From PHAA01 sp034678805 (lineage in GTDB: Bacteria; Bacillota; Syntrophomonadia; Syntrophomonadales; Syntrophomonadaceae), in contig JAXDBN010000206.1 of assembly GCA_034678805.1 (NCBI GenBank), positions 1-31,766 on the forward strand: DNA of 31,766 bases. Reading direction: 5' to 3'. Positions 1 through 7,005 of the stretch are shown here, piece by piece; position 1 is the first letter of the stretch; each line of letters begins with the position of its first letter. Below the pieces are notes generated by a model. It worked only from the letters and a program-made list of their open reading frames with translations. It ran no database searches and was not told the DNA's origin. Position numbers and translations under genes: made by a program.

Positions 1-362
1 GGATCCAACAACGGTGAGCCAGCCACGTTTTGAGTAGTCTGTTCAGACGAAGATCCCTCAATCGGCGAGGCACTGGTTACAATATCCGCAATGGCGTTTT
101 GTCCATCAACTTTTATTACAATATAACGGACATTGTGTTCATCTATATATTGATCATCCACATGTACCGGGACACCGGTTTCAAGAATTGTGACTCCCAG
201 GGTATCTTTAATAATGTTATAGGAAGAAACTTGTTCATCGGGTGCAGGAATCGGTTTCTTGAGCAGGGGCGCATTAAGGGTGTTTAAAATATAGGCACCT
301 AACATTATTACAAAAAGAACGCCAAAAAAGATCAATATATATCGCCGGCTAAAAGTTTCCAT
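1..362 (-). CDS. Membrane-anchored protein of unknown function (N-terminal part)
   Basis: Reading the minus strand from the ATG at 362, the frame stays open to the window edge, giving about 120 residues; the C-terminus lies outside. The protein starts METFSRRYILIFF and continues with one hydrophobic stretch (about residues 8-27), then turns polar (KKPIPAPDEQ). This predicts a single N-terminal membrane anchor or uncleaved signal with the remainder outside the cell. An AGGAAAGG ribosome binding site lies about 12 bases upstream. The gene follows ahcY on the same strand after about 110 bases, so co-transcription is possible. The visible part ends in a Ser/Thr/Gln-rich segment that looks like a linker. 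I do not recognise the family. That it is a gene is fairly certain; its function is open. Confidence 0.7.
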   Translation of the reverse strand, partial: METFSRRYILIFFGVLFVIMLGAYILNTLNAPLLKKPIPAPDEQVSSYNIIKDTLGVTILETGVPVHVDDQYIDEHNVRYIVIKVDGQNAIADIVTSASPIEGSSSEQTTQNVAGSPLLD

Positions 363-365
363 AAT

Positions 366-416
366 TAAATCCGCCTTTCCTGATGCTAGGAATATAATGT
401 GAAATTGGCGGATTTA
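366..416. repeat. Inverted repeat covering the ribosome binding site of the minus-strand gene
   Basis: A perfect 10-base inverted repeat (TAAATCCGCC at 366-375, GGCGGATTTA at 407-416) is separated by 31 bases. Read on the minus strand, one arm contains part of the Shine-Dalgarno region of the gene starting at 362. It could fold in the mRNA and limit translation, or be a protein-binding site. The function is inferred only. Confidence 0.4.
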
Positions 417-473
417 TTATTCGAGATTATTCTGTTATCCAAGCCGAAAACTGAATACTGTTTTTATTATTTA

Positions 474-1724
474 TTAATTAGTGTCCCAACTGGCCAGGTA
501 TTTTTTTTGCTCACTTGTCAATTTGTCAATCTCGATTCCATCTGCCTCTAATTTTAACCAGGCCACTCTTTGGTCGATTGTTTCAGGTACGTTATATACG
601 TGAGAACCAAGCTTGGAGTGATTTTCTATCACATAAAGCAGGGAGAGTGCCTGGAGAGAAAAACTAAGATCCATTACTTCAGCCGGATGTCCATCGCCGG
701 CAGCTAAATTAACCAGGCGGCCTTCTGCCAGCAGGTATAACCGTCGGCCATCCGCCAGCACAAATTCCTCGATATTATTTTTGAGCACCCGTCGGGAAAC
801 CGACAAGGAATCTAAATCTGGTTTGGAAACCTCAACATCGAAATGGCCAGCATTCGCAAGTATAGCTCCATCAGACATCAATTGCATATGTTCTCTGCGT
901 ATTACATTGATGTTTCCAGTTAAAGTAATGAATATTTCTCCCCGGCTGGCAGCCTGTTCCATTGGCATTACCTCATATCCGTCCATTATCGCTTCATTAG
1001 CCTTAACTGGATCTATTTCAGTCACAATTACTCGTGATCCCATGCCTTTGGCCCGCATGGACACACCTTTGCCACACCATCCGTATCCGGCAACCACAAC
1101 GGTTTTGCCTGCCACTACCAAATTAGTGGTACGATTGATTCCGTCCCAAACTGATTGCCCGGTTCCGTATCGGTTATCAAAGAGATATTTCATATATGCA
1201 TCATTAACTGCAATCATAGGAAACAATAAGGTATTATCGGCATCCATGGAGCGAATTCTGATTATCCCGGTGGTGGTCTCTTCGCAGCCGCCTAGAATAG
1301 TACGGGCTTGTTCCTGCCGTTCAGAATGGAGCAAGGTCACCAGATCAGCACCATCATCTATAATTGCATCAGGATGACAATCCAGAGTTTTTTCCAAATA
1401 GTTGTGATAATCTTCGGCACTCTCACCATGCACAGCAAACACGACAACGCCGGAATCTACTAATGCAGCCACCACGTCATCCTGAGTAGACAAAGGATTA
1501 CTGGCGCAGGCTATCACCCGGGCTCCCGAGGCCTGCAAAGTCTGGAGCAGATATCCGGTCTTGGCTTCCAGGTGTAAGCAACAGGCGATGGTTTTGCCTT
1601 CTAAAGGACGGGTTTGTTCAAACTCCTGCCGCAATTTGTTTAACACGGGCATATGGCTTTTTACCCACTCCAGCTTATCATAGCCGGCCGGCGCCAGACT
1701 TATATCTTTAATAATTGACTGCAT
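474..1724 (-). CDS. ahcY: Adenosylhomocysteinase
   Basis: S-adenosylhomocysteine hydrolase, NAD-dependent and cytosolic, splits S-adenosylhomocysteine into adenosine and homocysteine and so clears the product of SAM-dependent methylation. The 416 residues match the shorter bacterial/archaeal form of the family. The NAD-binding Rossmann loop is visible as VVAGYGWCGKGV near residue 213, followed by VIVTEIDPVKANEA. The substrate-domain segments LEAKTGYLL and DDGADLVTLLH, the GTGQSVWDG segment and the ILANAGHFDVE segment are all present. The C-terminus (EQKKYLASW) is that of the short form, which lacks the Lys/Tyr tail of eukaryotic enzymes. AGGAGG stands 6 bases before the ATG. Some short-form relatives act on S-inosylhomocysteine instead; sequence alone cannot separate these. 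Confidence 0.95.
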   Translation of the reverse strand: MQSIIKDISLAPAGYDKLEWVKSHMPVLNKLRQEFEQTRPLEGKTIACCLHLEAKTGYLLQTLQASGARVIACASNPLSTQDDVVAALVDSGVVVFAVHGESAEDYHNYLEKTLDCHPDAIIDDGADLVTLLHSERQEQARTILGGCEETTTGIIRIRSMDADNTLLFPMIAVNDAYMKYLFDNRYGTGQSVWDGINRTTNLVVAGKTVVVAGYGWCGKGVSMRAKGMGSRVIVTEIDPVKANEAIMDGYEVMPMEQAASRGEIFITLTGNINVIRREHMQLMSDGAILANAGHFDVEVSKPDLDSLSVSRRVLKNNIEEFVLADGRRLYLLAEGRLVNLAAGDGHPAEVMDLSFSLQALSLLYVIENHSKLGSHVYNVPETIDQRVAWLKLEADGIEIDKLTSEQKKYLASWDTN

Positions 1725-1753
1725 ATGTAACCTCCTAGAAACTTAGTTTAAAC

Positions 1754-1789
1754 CGTTTATATTATAAACGACGCAGCACAGACGGTAAA
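1754..1789 (-). promoter_or_regulatory. Predicted ahcY promoter with a palindrome over the -10 box
   Basis: On the minus strand, TTTACC (1784-1789) and a perfect TATAAT (1761-1766) are separated by 17 bases, about 35-60 bases upstream of the ahcY start. The -10 box sits inside a 7+7 palindrome, CGTTTAT (1754-1760) and ATAAACG (1764-1770). That position would suit a repressor operator. Promoter quality is good; the operator is inference. Confidence 0.55.
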
Positions 1790-1896
1790 GTTTGAGTACT
1801 AATAGTTGGCATATGCTGGTGTCATAAATTATAATTAGAACTGGTTCTTATCATGCGACAAGGGGCAGCCGTTCATAATTAGGGAGGATTCTGAAC

Positions 1897-2346
1897 TTGC
1901 GTTTTTGGGCTACTATTGCGTTCATAATTATGCTTGACCAATTCAGTAAAATTCGGATCATGGAACTTCTTCGTCCAGGTGACTCGATTCCGGTGATTGA
2001 CGGGCTCTTCAACCTAACCTTTGTACTGAACAGGGGGGCGGCATTTGGAGTGCTGCAGGGCAAATCTTGGTTGTTCCTGGGCATGGCCATATTAATTATT
2101 TCTATTATGATATACAGCCATTTGGTATATAACCTGCCTATATGGGTGCAATATGCGATGGGATTTATTGTTGGCGGTACCATTGGCAATGTCATTGACC
2201 GTTGGAATTTTGGTGCTGTTAGGGATTTCTTCAGTATAGGCTGGTTCCCGGTATTCAATGTTGCCGACATTGCTATTGTTACTGGCGGCGCCCTTTTGAT
2301 TATATACCTGTTCTTAAATGAACCCGATCGAAAACAAGCTGTATAG
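1897..2346 (+). CDS. lspA: Lipoprotein signal peptidase (signal peptidase II)
   Basis: A membrane aspartyl protease that removes the signal peptide from prolipoproteins after lipid attachment to the +1 cysteine. The 149 residues match the usual size. Four hydrophobic segments are visible (about residues 3-15, 57-73, 86-100 and 121-141). Family signatures are D14 in the first helix, NRGAAF at 45-50, GNVIDR with catalytic Asp at 101, and FNVAD with catalytic Asp at 124. The start is TTG at 1897, 9 bases after AGGGAGG. The usual neighbour rluD follows about 2.9 kb later; a lipoprotein gene and an HD-protein gene stand between them here. No strong terminator follows the gene. Confidence 0.95.
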   Translation: MRFWATIAFIIMLDQFSKIRIMELLRPGDSIPVIDGLFNLTFVLNRGAAFGVLQGKSWLFLGMAILIISIMIYSHLVYNLPIWVQYAMGFIVGGTIGNVIDRWNFGAVRDFFSIGWFPVFNVADIAIVTGGALLIIYLFLNEPDRKQAV

Positions 2347-2666
2347 GGGCGTTTTAATCATACGCCTGATACGCTAATTGTCTAACTGCTCTTGCAAGGC
2401 TTCGGCAGCCTCTCAACAGTCTGTCATAGCCGCCTCAACCCCGCGATTACAGCTTCCTCCCGAGCATCAACCGGAATCAAACAGCATCTAATGTTTTATA
2501 TCCCATCGATCGATCTCGGGCACCACATACCTTCAGTACGATCAATCATTGTCGATTTGTTGCTATTTATCATAGTTTCTATGCAAATATTTATTTGAGC
2601 AAGGTGTAATAATGATCTTATGTTTGCGTCATATTAGATAAATAAGCATCTTGAAAGGTTAATTCT
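2347..2666. other. Gene-poor gap between lspA and the lipoprotein gene
   Basis: No gene is supported here. A 68-codon + strand frame at 2392-2598 has no ribosome binding site. The segment around 2385-2480 is richer in GC than its flanks. On the minus strand one frame there reads PVDAREEAVIAGLRRL before a stop, which could be a remnant of a lost gene, but this is weak. The end (2600-2666) is AT-rich and probably carries the promoter of the next gene. Confidence 0.4.
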
Positions 2667-3560
2667 ATGAAGAAACTAAATTTAATTATCCTTGTCTTGA
2701 TTCTTAGCCTGTCGTTGTTCGGGTGCAGCAAGGGCCATATTCCAAATCCACCGGCGCAGAACGAGCAACAGGAAAAGCATACAGTGGAGACCGTAGTAAT
2801 AGATTTTGGGCAAAAGCTGCAGATGGTATCACTTCTGGCTCCTGCCGATCAGGTGCGGGAAAGTATGCAGGACAACTACGCCAATTTGATAACTCCGGCC
2901 TTACTAGACCAGTGGCAGAATGCTCCTCAAACCGCACCGGGTCGCCAAGTTTCCAGTCCCTGGCCAGACCGTATCAACGTATTAAGTACAGAAAAGGCAG
3001 ATAGTAGATATACGGTAAATGGTGAAATCATTTATGTTACCAGCGTGGAAAAAGCTAATGGGGGAGTAGCATCAAAGCAATCAATTAATTTGGGATTAGG
3101 GAAGTATGACAACAACTGGTTAATAGAATCAGTCACACTAGGTCCTCGAATCGAAGAGGGCATGATACTGTATCAAAATAGTGAATATGGTTTTCACTTT
3201 AGACTACCTGCCAGTTGGCACGGCTATACCATTATTAAGGATAAATGGAACGGGTTGGCGGTGGCAGGATCATCATCAGGCACAGTTATTGCTACCGGCC
3301 CCATACTTTCTATCCGGCATCCGCAATGGACTGTTCAAAATCCCCGCCAGGACATTCCAATCATGATATTTACACCTGAACAGTGGAAGGCATTACAAAA
3401 GGAAGAGATGAGCGTTGGCGCAGCCCCCATACCCCCCAAAGAACTGGCGCATAATGCCCAATATGTCTTTGCTCTCCCGGCTCGTTACAACTATGCCTTC
3501 CCAGCCGGATTTGAAGAAGTAGAACAAATTTTAGCCAGCAATCCGCTACAAGCTTACTAA
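2667..3560 (+). CDS. Putative lipoprotein of unknown function
   Basis: The N-terminus is a textbook lipoprotein signal: MKK, a hydrophobic core (residues 5-16) and the lipobox LFGC with Cys at 20. The product should therefore be lipidated and anchored outside the membrane. Residues about 23-37 form a polar Pro/Gln/Glu-rich linker. An alpha/beta region of about 115 residues follows. From about residue 168 a second part begins (YQNSEYGFHFRLPASW), which has the look of PsbP-like or surfactant-type lipoprotein domains. That resemblance is by eye only. The 297-residue length has no obvious truncation. AAAGG precedes the ATG by about 9 bases. The gene lies directly downstream of lspA, whose product would process it. 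A hairpin at the stop codon probably ends the transcript. Confidence 0.8.
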   Translation: MKKLNLIILVLILSLSLFGCSKGHIPNPPAQNEQQEKHTVETVVIDFGQKLQMVSLLAPADQVRESMQDNYANLITPALLDQWQNAPQTAPGRQVSSPWPDRINVLSTEKADSRYTVNGEIIYVTSVEKANGGVASKQSINLGLGKYDNNWLIESVTLGPRIEEGMILYQNSEYGFHFRLPASWHGYTIIKDKWNGLAVAGSSSGTVIATGPILSIRHPQWTVQNPRQDIPIMIFTPEQWKALQKEEMSVGAAPIPPKELAHNAQYVFALPARYNYAFPAGFEEVEQILASNPLQAY

Positions 3561-3579
3561 GCCGGGATTATCCCGGTTT
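3559..3579 (+). terminator. Possible terminator after the lipoprotein gene
   Basis: The hairpin CCGGGA-TTA-TCCCGG (3562-3576) overlaps the end of the gene and can be extended by AAG/TTT pairing. The T tract is very short, so termination may be weak. Confidence 0.45.
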
Positions 3580-3915
3580 AATGTTGGCGGAAATAGCTTT
3601 GCTGAACCCCATATTTCACTGAAGGCATTTCTTATTGGCAATTTCGTTCCAATCATGTTTGTTTATCTCATCTTAGCTACTACACAATCATGCCTATCCA
3701 CCGGAAACCACGGACATTTGGTCAGGTTCATATAGTCATTGAAATTAGTATTGGAGCTGTTCCAATAAAGTTTTCTATGCCTGTTTTTTGGGGTCTTTTT
3801 CAGGACCCTGATGATTGCACTGGTTTGCATTACTGGCATGTTTTAGTAAAATAAAATCTATACACTAAAGGATAATTTATTCCACTACTTAGAAAGCTAG
3901 CAGGGAGTGTAAATA
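3580..3915. other. Gene-poor gap before the HD-protein gene
   Basis: No gene is supported. Two overlapping antisense frames of 54 codons (+, 3690-3854) and 58 codons (-, 3663-3839) both lack ribosome binding sites and resemble no family I know. An imperfect GGGTC/GACCC hairpin occurs near 3792-3809 but is not followed by T residues on either strand. The last 90 bases carry the probable promoter of the next gene. Confidence 0.4.
3825..3852 (+). promoter_or_regulatory. Candidate promoter of the HD-protein gene
   Basis: TTGCAT (3825-3830) and TAAAAT (3847-3852) are separated by 16 bases, about 65 bases before the start codon. It is a moderate match to the vegetative sigma-A consensus. Confidence 0.4.
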
Positions 3916-5109
3916 ATGATTAGCAAACAGCTGCTTGAATTGTTGTTCCGGCCAGCCAGTATGCAGCGTTGGAACGACCATATCCGTCCCCACATTGGAT
4001 TCTCCGAATTAGATAAACAAGCCCATAAGTTCATGTTCGCTTATGTTCTGGCCAAAACCGAAGAAACCGATCATGGTGTATCGATTTACTGGCAGCGCTT
4101 GATCGAGGGTGGGATATTTGAGTTTCTGCAGCGGGCAGTTTTGACTGATTTAAAACCTTATGTGTTTAATAAACTAATGGAGAATAAGAGCACAGAACTC
4201 AATGCTTGGGTAATTGAACAGGTTGGTCCTTGTGTAGCGGAAATAGAGGGAGGGTTCCTCCCAAAGATGAAAAATTACCTGGCTAATCCTCAGTATGCTT
4301 ACGCAGAAAAACGCATATTAAAAGCATCTCATTATCTAGCTACCCGTTGGGAGTTTGAAATAATCCGGCATTTAAACCAGGGCATTTTTGATCTGGACCA
4401 GACCGATCAGGTTATTACCAATGAGATAGAAGAATTCTATGACCTGGCTGGTGTTCAAAAACTGTATCTGGCTCGTAAAACTGGCAAATTTATGGATCGG
4501 GTTGGACAACTCCGTTTTCAGCAACGATGGGCCCAAACTCCTCGCATTCCCCAAACCTCTGTCTTGGGGCATATGTTGATTGTTGCTATTATGTGTTATT
4601 TGTTTTCGGTAGAAATCGGCAGTGGGGAAAGGCGCATATACAATAATTTTATGGCCGGTCTAATGCACGATCTGCCTGAAATGCTGACCCGTGATATTGT
4701 ATCCCCAATTAAAAGCTCGGTGGATGGTTTACGCGATCTTATTAAGGATATTGAGAAAAAGCTTATTCAGGAAGAAATTCTGCCATTATTACCACGCCAG
4801 TGGCATCCAGAGATTTTATATTTTGTCGAGGATGAATTCAGCAGCAAAATTACGATTGATGGAATAGTACAAAAAGTATCATCCGAGTCCATTTCCCTGG
4901 ACTATGATACTGACATTGATAATCCACTGGATGGCCAATTGGTTAGAGTAGCCGATCAATTGGCTGCCTATATCGAAGCGGCATTATCGGTGAACTATGG
5001 CCTACAGGCTCCGGTGCTAGCCGAGGGCAAACAAAATATATACAGCCAATGGTCCAACAGTACTATATGTAATATTGATTACAGACCATATTTCGATTAT
5101 TTTGCTTAA
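3916..5109 (+). CDS. HD-domain phosphohydrolase, YfbR-like, with a degenerate N-terminal copy
   Basis: The C-terminal half carries the metal-binding pattern of YfbR-type HD nucleotidases: R204-W205, H219 in the VLGHM segment, H251-D252 in LMHDLPEMLTRDI, and D347 in VRVADQLAAYIE. The MLTRDIVSPIK segment is close to the MLTGDLPTPVK-type signature of 5'-deoxynucleotidases. A soluble metal-dependent phosphohydrolase of nucleotides is likely; the substrate is unknown. The N-terminal half seems to be an eroded second copy: RW at 18-19, H37, Phe-Glu at 68-69 where HD should be, and Ser138 where Asp should be, with similar spacing (see findings). AGGGAG precedes the ATG at 3916. At 397 residues it is about twice the length of single-domain YfbR. 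It is flanked by gaps, so probably transcribed alone. Confidence 0.8.
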   Translation: MISKQLLELLFRPASMQRWNDHIRPHIGFSELDKQAHKFMFAYVLAKTEETDHGVSIYWQRLIEGGIFEFLQRAVLTDLKPYVFNKLMENKSTELNAWVIEQVGPCVAEIEGGFLPKMKNYLANPQYAYAEKRILKASHYLATRWEFEIIRHLNQGIFDLDQTDQVITNEIEEFYDLAGVQKLYLARKTGKFMDRVGQLRFQQRWAQTPRIPQTSVLGHMLIVAIMCYLFSVEIGSGERRIYNNFMAGLMHDLPEMLTRDIVSPIKSSVDGLRDLIKDIEKKLIQEEILPLLPRQWHPEILYFVEDEFSSKITIDGIVQKVSSESISLDYDTDIDNPLDGQLVRVADQLAAYIEAALSVNYGLQAPVLAEGKQNIYSQWSNSTICNIDYRPYFDYFA

Positions 5110-5124
5110 CAACCCCAGCATTTG

Positions 5125-5174
5125 ATCCGTATAGCCGAACCTGCCACCCCCTATTGTCAGGAAGCCATACGGAT
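5125..5174. repeat. Inverted repeat between the HD gene and rluD
   Basis: Perfect 8-base arms (ATCCGTAT at 5125-5132, ATACGGAT at 5167-5174) are separated by 34 bases, with a small inner CCTG/CAGG stem. There is no T tract, so this is not a standard terminator. It might end the HD-gene transcript through another route or form part of the rluD leader. Confidence 0.3.
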
Positions 5175-5232
5175 AGGTATTCTGAATAATTCTTAAAATG
5201 GTTTAGTATATTAAGAAGTAAGGAAGAACATT

Positions 5233-6165
5233 GTGAACATAAGTACGACGATCACTCGCGAGAAATTAATTGTCTTGGAAGACATGGAAGGGGAACGACT
5301 GGATATATTTGTTGCCGATAACCTGCCTGACGTATCGCGAGCGCTGGTGCAAAACTTGATTAAATCGGGTCAGGTACTGGTTGACGGTAAAACCGCCAAG
5401 TCGAGCTTTCGTATCTCGGAAGGGCAGCAGGTAATAGTTGAATTGCCTCAACCCCAGCCGGTACTTATAGATGCCGAGAATATCCCGTTAACAATAATAT
5501 ATCAGGACCAGGACGTGGTTGTAGTTGACAAACCTAAAGGAATGGTGGTACATCCTGCTCATGGCAATTGGGAACATACCCTGGTGAACGCTTTGCTCTA
5601 TCATATTAAAGACCTATCCGGAATAAATGGGGAATTGCGACCGGGTATTGTCCACCGCCTTGATAAAGATACATCTGGGGTCATGGTAGTAGCTAAGAAC
5701 GACATTTCCCATCGTAGTCTGGCTGAGCAAATAAAAATACACAGTATTAAAAGAGAGTATATTGCTCTTTTACACGGGGTAATCAAAGAGAATTTGGGTA
5801 CCATAGATGCTCCTATAGGCAGAAGTAAGCTTGATCGCAAGAAGATGGCGGTAGTTAAGGATGGCCGGCCGGCCGTAAGCAACTATGAGGTCATCCAAAG
5901 ATTCAGTAATTATACTCTCGTCAAGGTAAGTTTGCTGACTGGGCGAACCCACCAAATCAGGGTTCACTTTTCCCATATCAAACATGCAGTGGTGGGTGAT
6001 CCGCTATACAGTTCGGCCAAGAGACATTTCAATCTTGATTCTCAGGCCTTACATGCTCATTTGCTGGGTTTCATTCACCCGCGAAGCAATGAGTACATGG
6101 AGTTTACCAGTCCTTTACCGGAATATTTTACAAAAGTACTTGACGAACTCAATCGAATCAGTTGA
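5233..6165 (+). CDS. rluD: 23S rRNA pseudouridine synthase, RluD family
   Basis: Converts uridines to pseudouridine in large-subunit rRNA, probably in helix 69. An S4 RNA-binding domain covers about residues 22-75 (RLDIFVADN...VLVDGK). The catalytic domain follows with the RluA/RluD motif HRLDKDTSG at 141-149; D144 is the predicted nucleophile. KREYIALLHG and GRTHQIRVHF are the other conserved blocks. The 310-residue length is normal and close to B. subtilis YlyB. The GTG start at 5233 is preceded by AAGGAAG. The stop codon lies inside the -35 box of the pyr promoter, so the two units are separated by promoter position only. The exact rRNA target cannot be read from the sequence. Confidence 0.92.
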   Translation: MNISTTITREKLIVLEDMEGERLDIFVADNLPDVSRALVQNLIKSGQVLVDGKTAKSSFRISEGQQVIVELPQPQPVLIDAENIPLTIIYQDQDVVVVDKPKGMVVHPAHGNWEHTLVNALLYHIKDLSGINGELRPGIVHRLDKDTSGVMVVAKNDISHRSLAEQIKIHSIKREYIALLHGVIKENLGTIDAPIGRSKLDRKKMAVVKDGRPAVSNYEVIQRFSNYTLVKVSLLTGRTHQIRVHFSHIKHAVVGDPLYSSAKRHFNLDSQALHAHLLGFIHPRSNEYMEFTSPLPEYFTKVLDELNRIS

Positions 6166-6190
6166 CATTGAAAACAGGCTTGATTAGAAT
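6162..6190 (+). promoter_or_regulatory. pyr operon promoter
   Basis: A consensus -35 box TTGACA (6162-6167), a 17-base spacer and TAGAAT (6185-6190, five of six) predict a start near 6197. The -35 box overlaps the rluD stop codon. Transcription would begin only a few bases before the first PyrR site. Confidence 0.8.
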
Positions 6191-6200
6191 TTTAGCAGAA

Positions 6201-6232
6201 CCTTTAAGTTGGCTCCGTGAGGCTAGCAAGGA
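6201..6232 (+). promoter_or_regulatory. PyrR-binding loop, first pyr attenuator
   Basis: The RNA segment CCTTTAA...GAGGCTAGCAAGG matches the conserved anti-antiterminator bound by PyrR with UMP in Bacillus pyr leaders. It stands just downstream of the predicted start site and upstream of an intrinsic terminator. When pyrimidines are plentiful, PyrR binding should favour the terminator. Confidence 0.8.
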
Positions 6233-6245
6233 TTTGGCGATAGGC

Positions 6246-6281
6246 ATACCTACCTTCGGCTTGGCGATGGTAGGTATTTTT
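6246..6281 (+). terminator. Attenuator terminator upstream of pyrR
   Basis: A perfect 9-base stem (ATACCTACC at 6246-6254, GGTAGGTAT at 6269-6277), an inner TCG/CGA extension, and TTTTT directly after. It is placed in the leader, 55 bases before pyrR, as expected for PyrR attenuation. Confidence 0.85.
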
Positions 6282-6336
6282 CTTCATAGATAATCCTGGC
6301 TAGATAAGATTTTATCTGGCGAGAGGAGGCAATAAG

Positions 6337-6888
6337 GTGGAGCTTCAGGAAAAAAAGGTCATAATGGATGAGATCGCTATTAAGAGAGCTATAACCCGCA
6401 TCGCCCATGAAATTATTGAAAAGAACAAAGGTGTTGAAAGAGTTGCTCTTATCGGTATCAGGCGGCGGGGAGGTCCCTTGGCCTTGCGGTTGGCAGAGCA
6501 AATCGAAGAGATCGAAGGAATCAAGGTTCCAGTCGGAATCCTGGACATCACACTATACCGTGATGACCTTACCACCTTATCTTCTCAACCGCAAGTTCAT
6601 CGCACTGAAGTTTATTTTGATATAAATGAAATGAACATTATCCTTGTAGATGATGTCATGTACACGGGGCGGACAGTACGAGCGGCGATGGATGCTCTGA
6701 TTGACCTGGGCCGGCCTCGCAGTATTCAACTGGCAGTGCTGGTAGATAGGGGACATCGAGAACTGCCCATCAAAGCTGATTATATTGGTAAAAACATTCC
6801 TACCTCACGTAATGAAGTCATATCTGTTTTGGTAAAGGAGATTGACAACAAGGAGGAGGTAGTACTCCAAGAATTAATAGATCAGTGA
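6337..6888 (+). CDS. pyrR: PyrR, pyr operon attenuation protein / uracil phosphoribosyltransferase
   Basis: PyrR binds pyr leader RNA when UMP or UTP is high and promotes termination; it also has weak uracil phosphoribosyltransferase activity. The 183 residues match the family length. The PRPP-binding loop is ILVDDVMYTGRT (residues 102-113). The blocks RAITRIAHEI, DITLYRDDL, QLAVLVDRGHRELPI and ADYIGKNIPTS are nearly identical to B. subtilis PyrR. The start is GTG at 6337, preceded by GAGGAGG; an internal ATG at 6364 would remove N-terminal residues conserved in the family. It is the first gene of the operon, lying between the two attenuators it should control. Confidence 0.97.
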   Translation: MELQEKKVIMDEIAIKRAITRIAHEIIEKNKGVERVALIGIRRRGGPLALRLAEQIEEIEGIKVPVGILDITLYRDDLTTLSSQPQVHRTEVYFDINEMNIILVDDVMYTGRTVRAAMDALIDLGRPRSIQLAVLVDRGHRELPIKADYIGKNIPTSRNEVISVLVKEIDNKEEVVLQELIDQ

Positions 6889-6895
6889 ACAGACA

Positions 6896-6928
6896 CCCTT
6901 TAAACTGGTCCCGAGAGGCTGGCAAGGG
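6896..6928 (+). promoter_or_regulatory. PyrR-binding loop, second pyr attenuator
   Basis: CCCTTTAAACTGGTCCCGAG followed by AGGCTGGCAAGGG is a closer match to the PyrR anti-antiterminator than the first site, with CCCTT/AAGGG closing the stem. GGCTG (6917-6921) and GGAAAG (6927-6932) can instead pair with CAGCC (6958-6962) and CTTTCC (6949-6954). That is a visible antiterminator, mutually exclusive with both the PyrR loop and the terminator. Confidence 0.85.
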
Positions 6929-6947
6929 AAAGAAATCAGGGTAAGGG

Positions 6948-6985
6948 CCTTTCCTGGCAGCCAAAGCAGGAAAGGTTTTTTATTT
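6948..6985 (+). terminator. Attenuator terminator between pyrR and pyrB
   Basis: A perfect 9-base stem (CCTTTCCTG at 6948-6956, CAGGAAAGG at 6967-6975) followed by TTTTTTATTTT. It lies 20 bases before the pyrB start. Confidence 0.9.
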
Positions 6986-7005
6986 TGTATGGATGAGGAG
7001 GCTTA

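Noticed and set aside
781..1377. 198-codon + strand open frame opposite ahcY
   Set aside because: It lies entirely antisense to a complete, well-recognised ahcY, lacks a ribosome binding site and resembles no family.
1851..2270. 139-codon minus-strand open frame over lspA
   Set aside because: It is the shadow of lspA, whose motifs and ribosome binding site are clear on the + strand.
2392..2598. 68-codon + strand frame between lspA and the lipoprotein gene
   Set aside because: No ribosome binding site, atypical composition and a chance-like sequence.
3792..3809. GGGTC/GACCC hairpin as a terminator
   Set aside because: The T run lies before, not after, the hairpin on the + strand, and the minus strand has A residues after it.
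3663..3854. Two mutually antisense small frames (54 and 58 codons)
   Set aside because: Neither has a Shine-Dalgarno; they occupy the same bases and show no family features.
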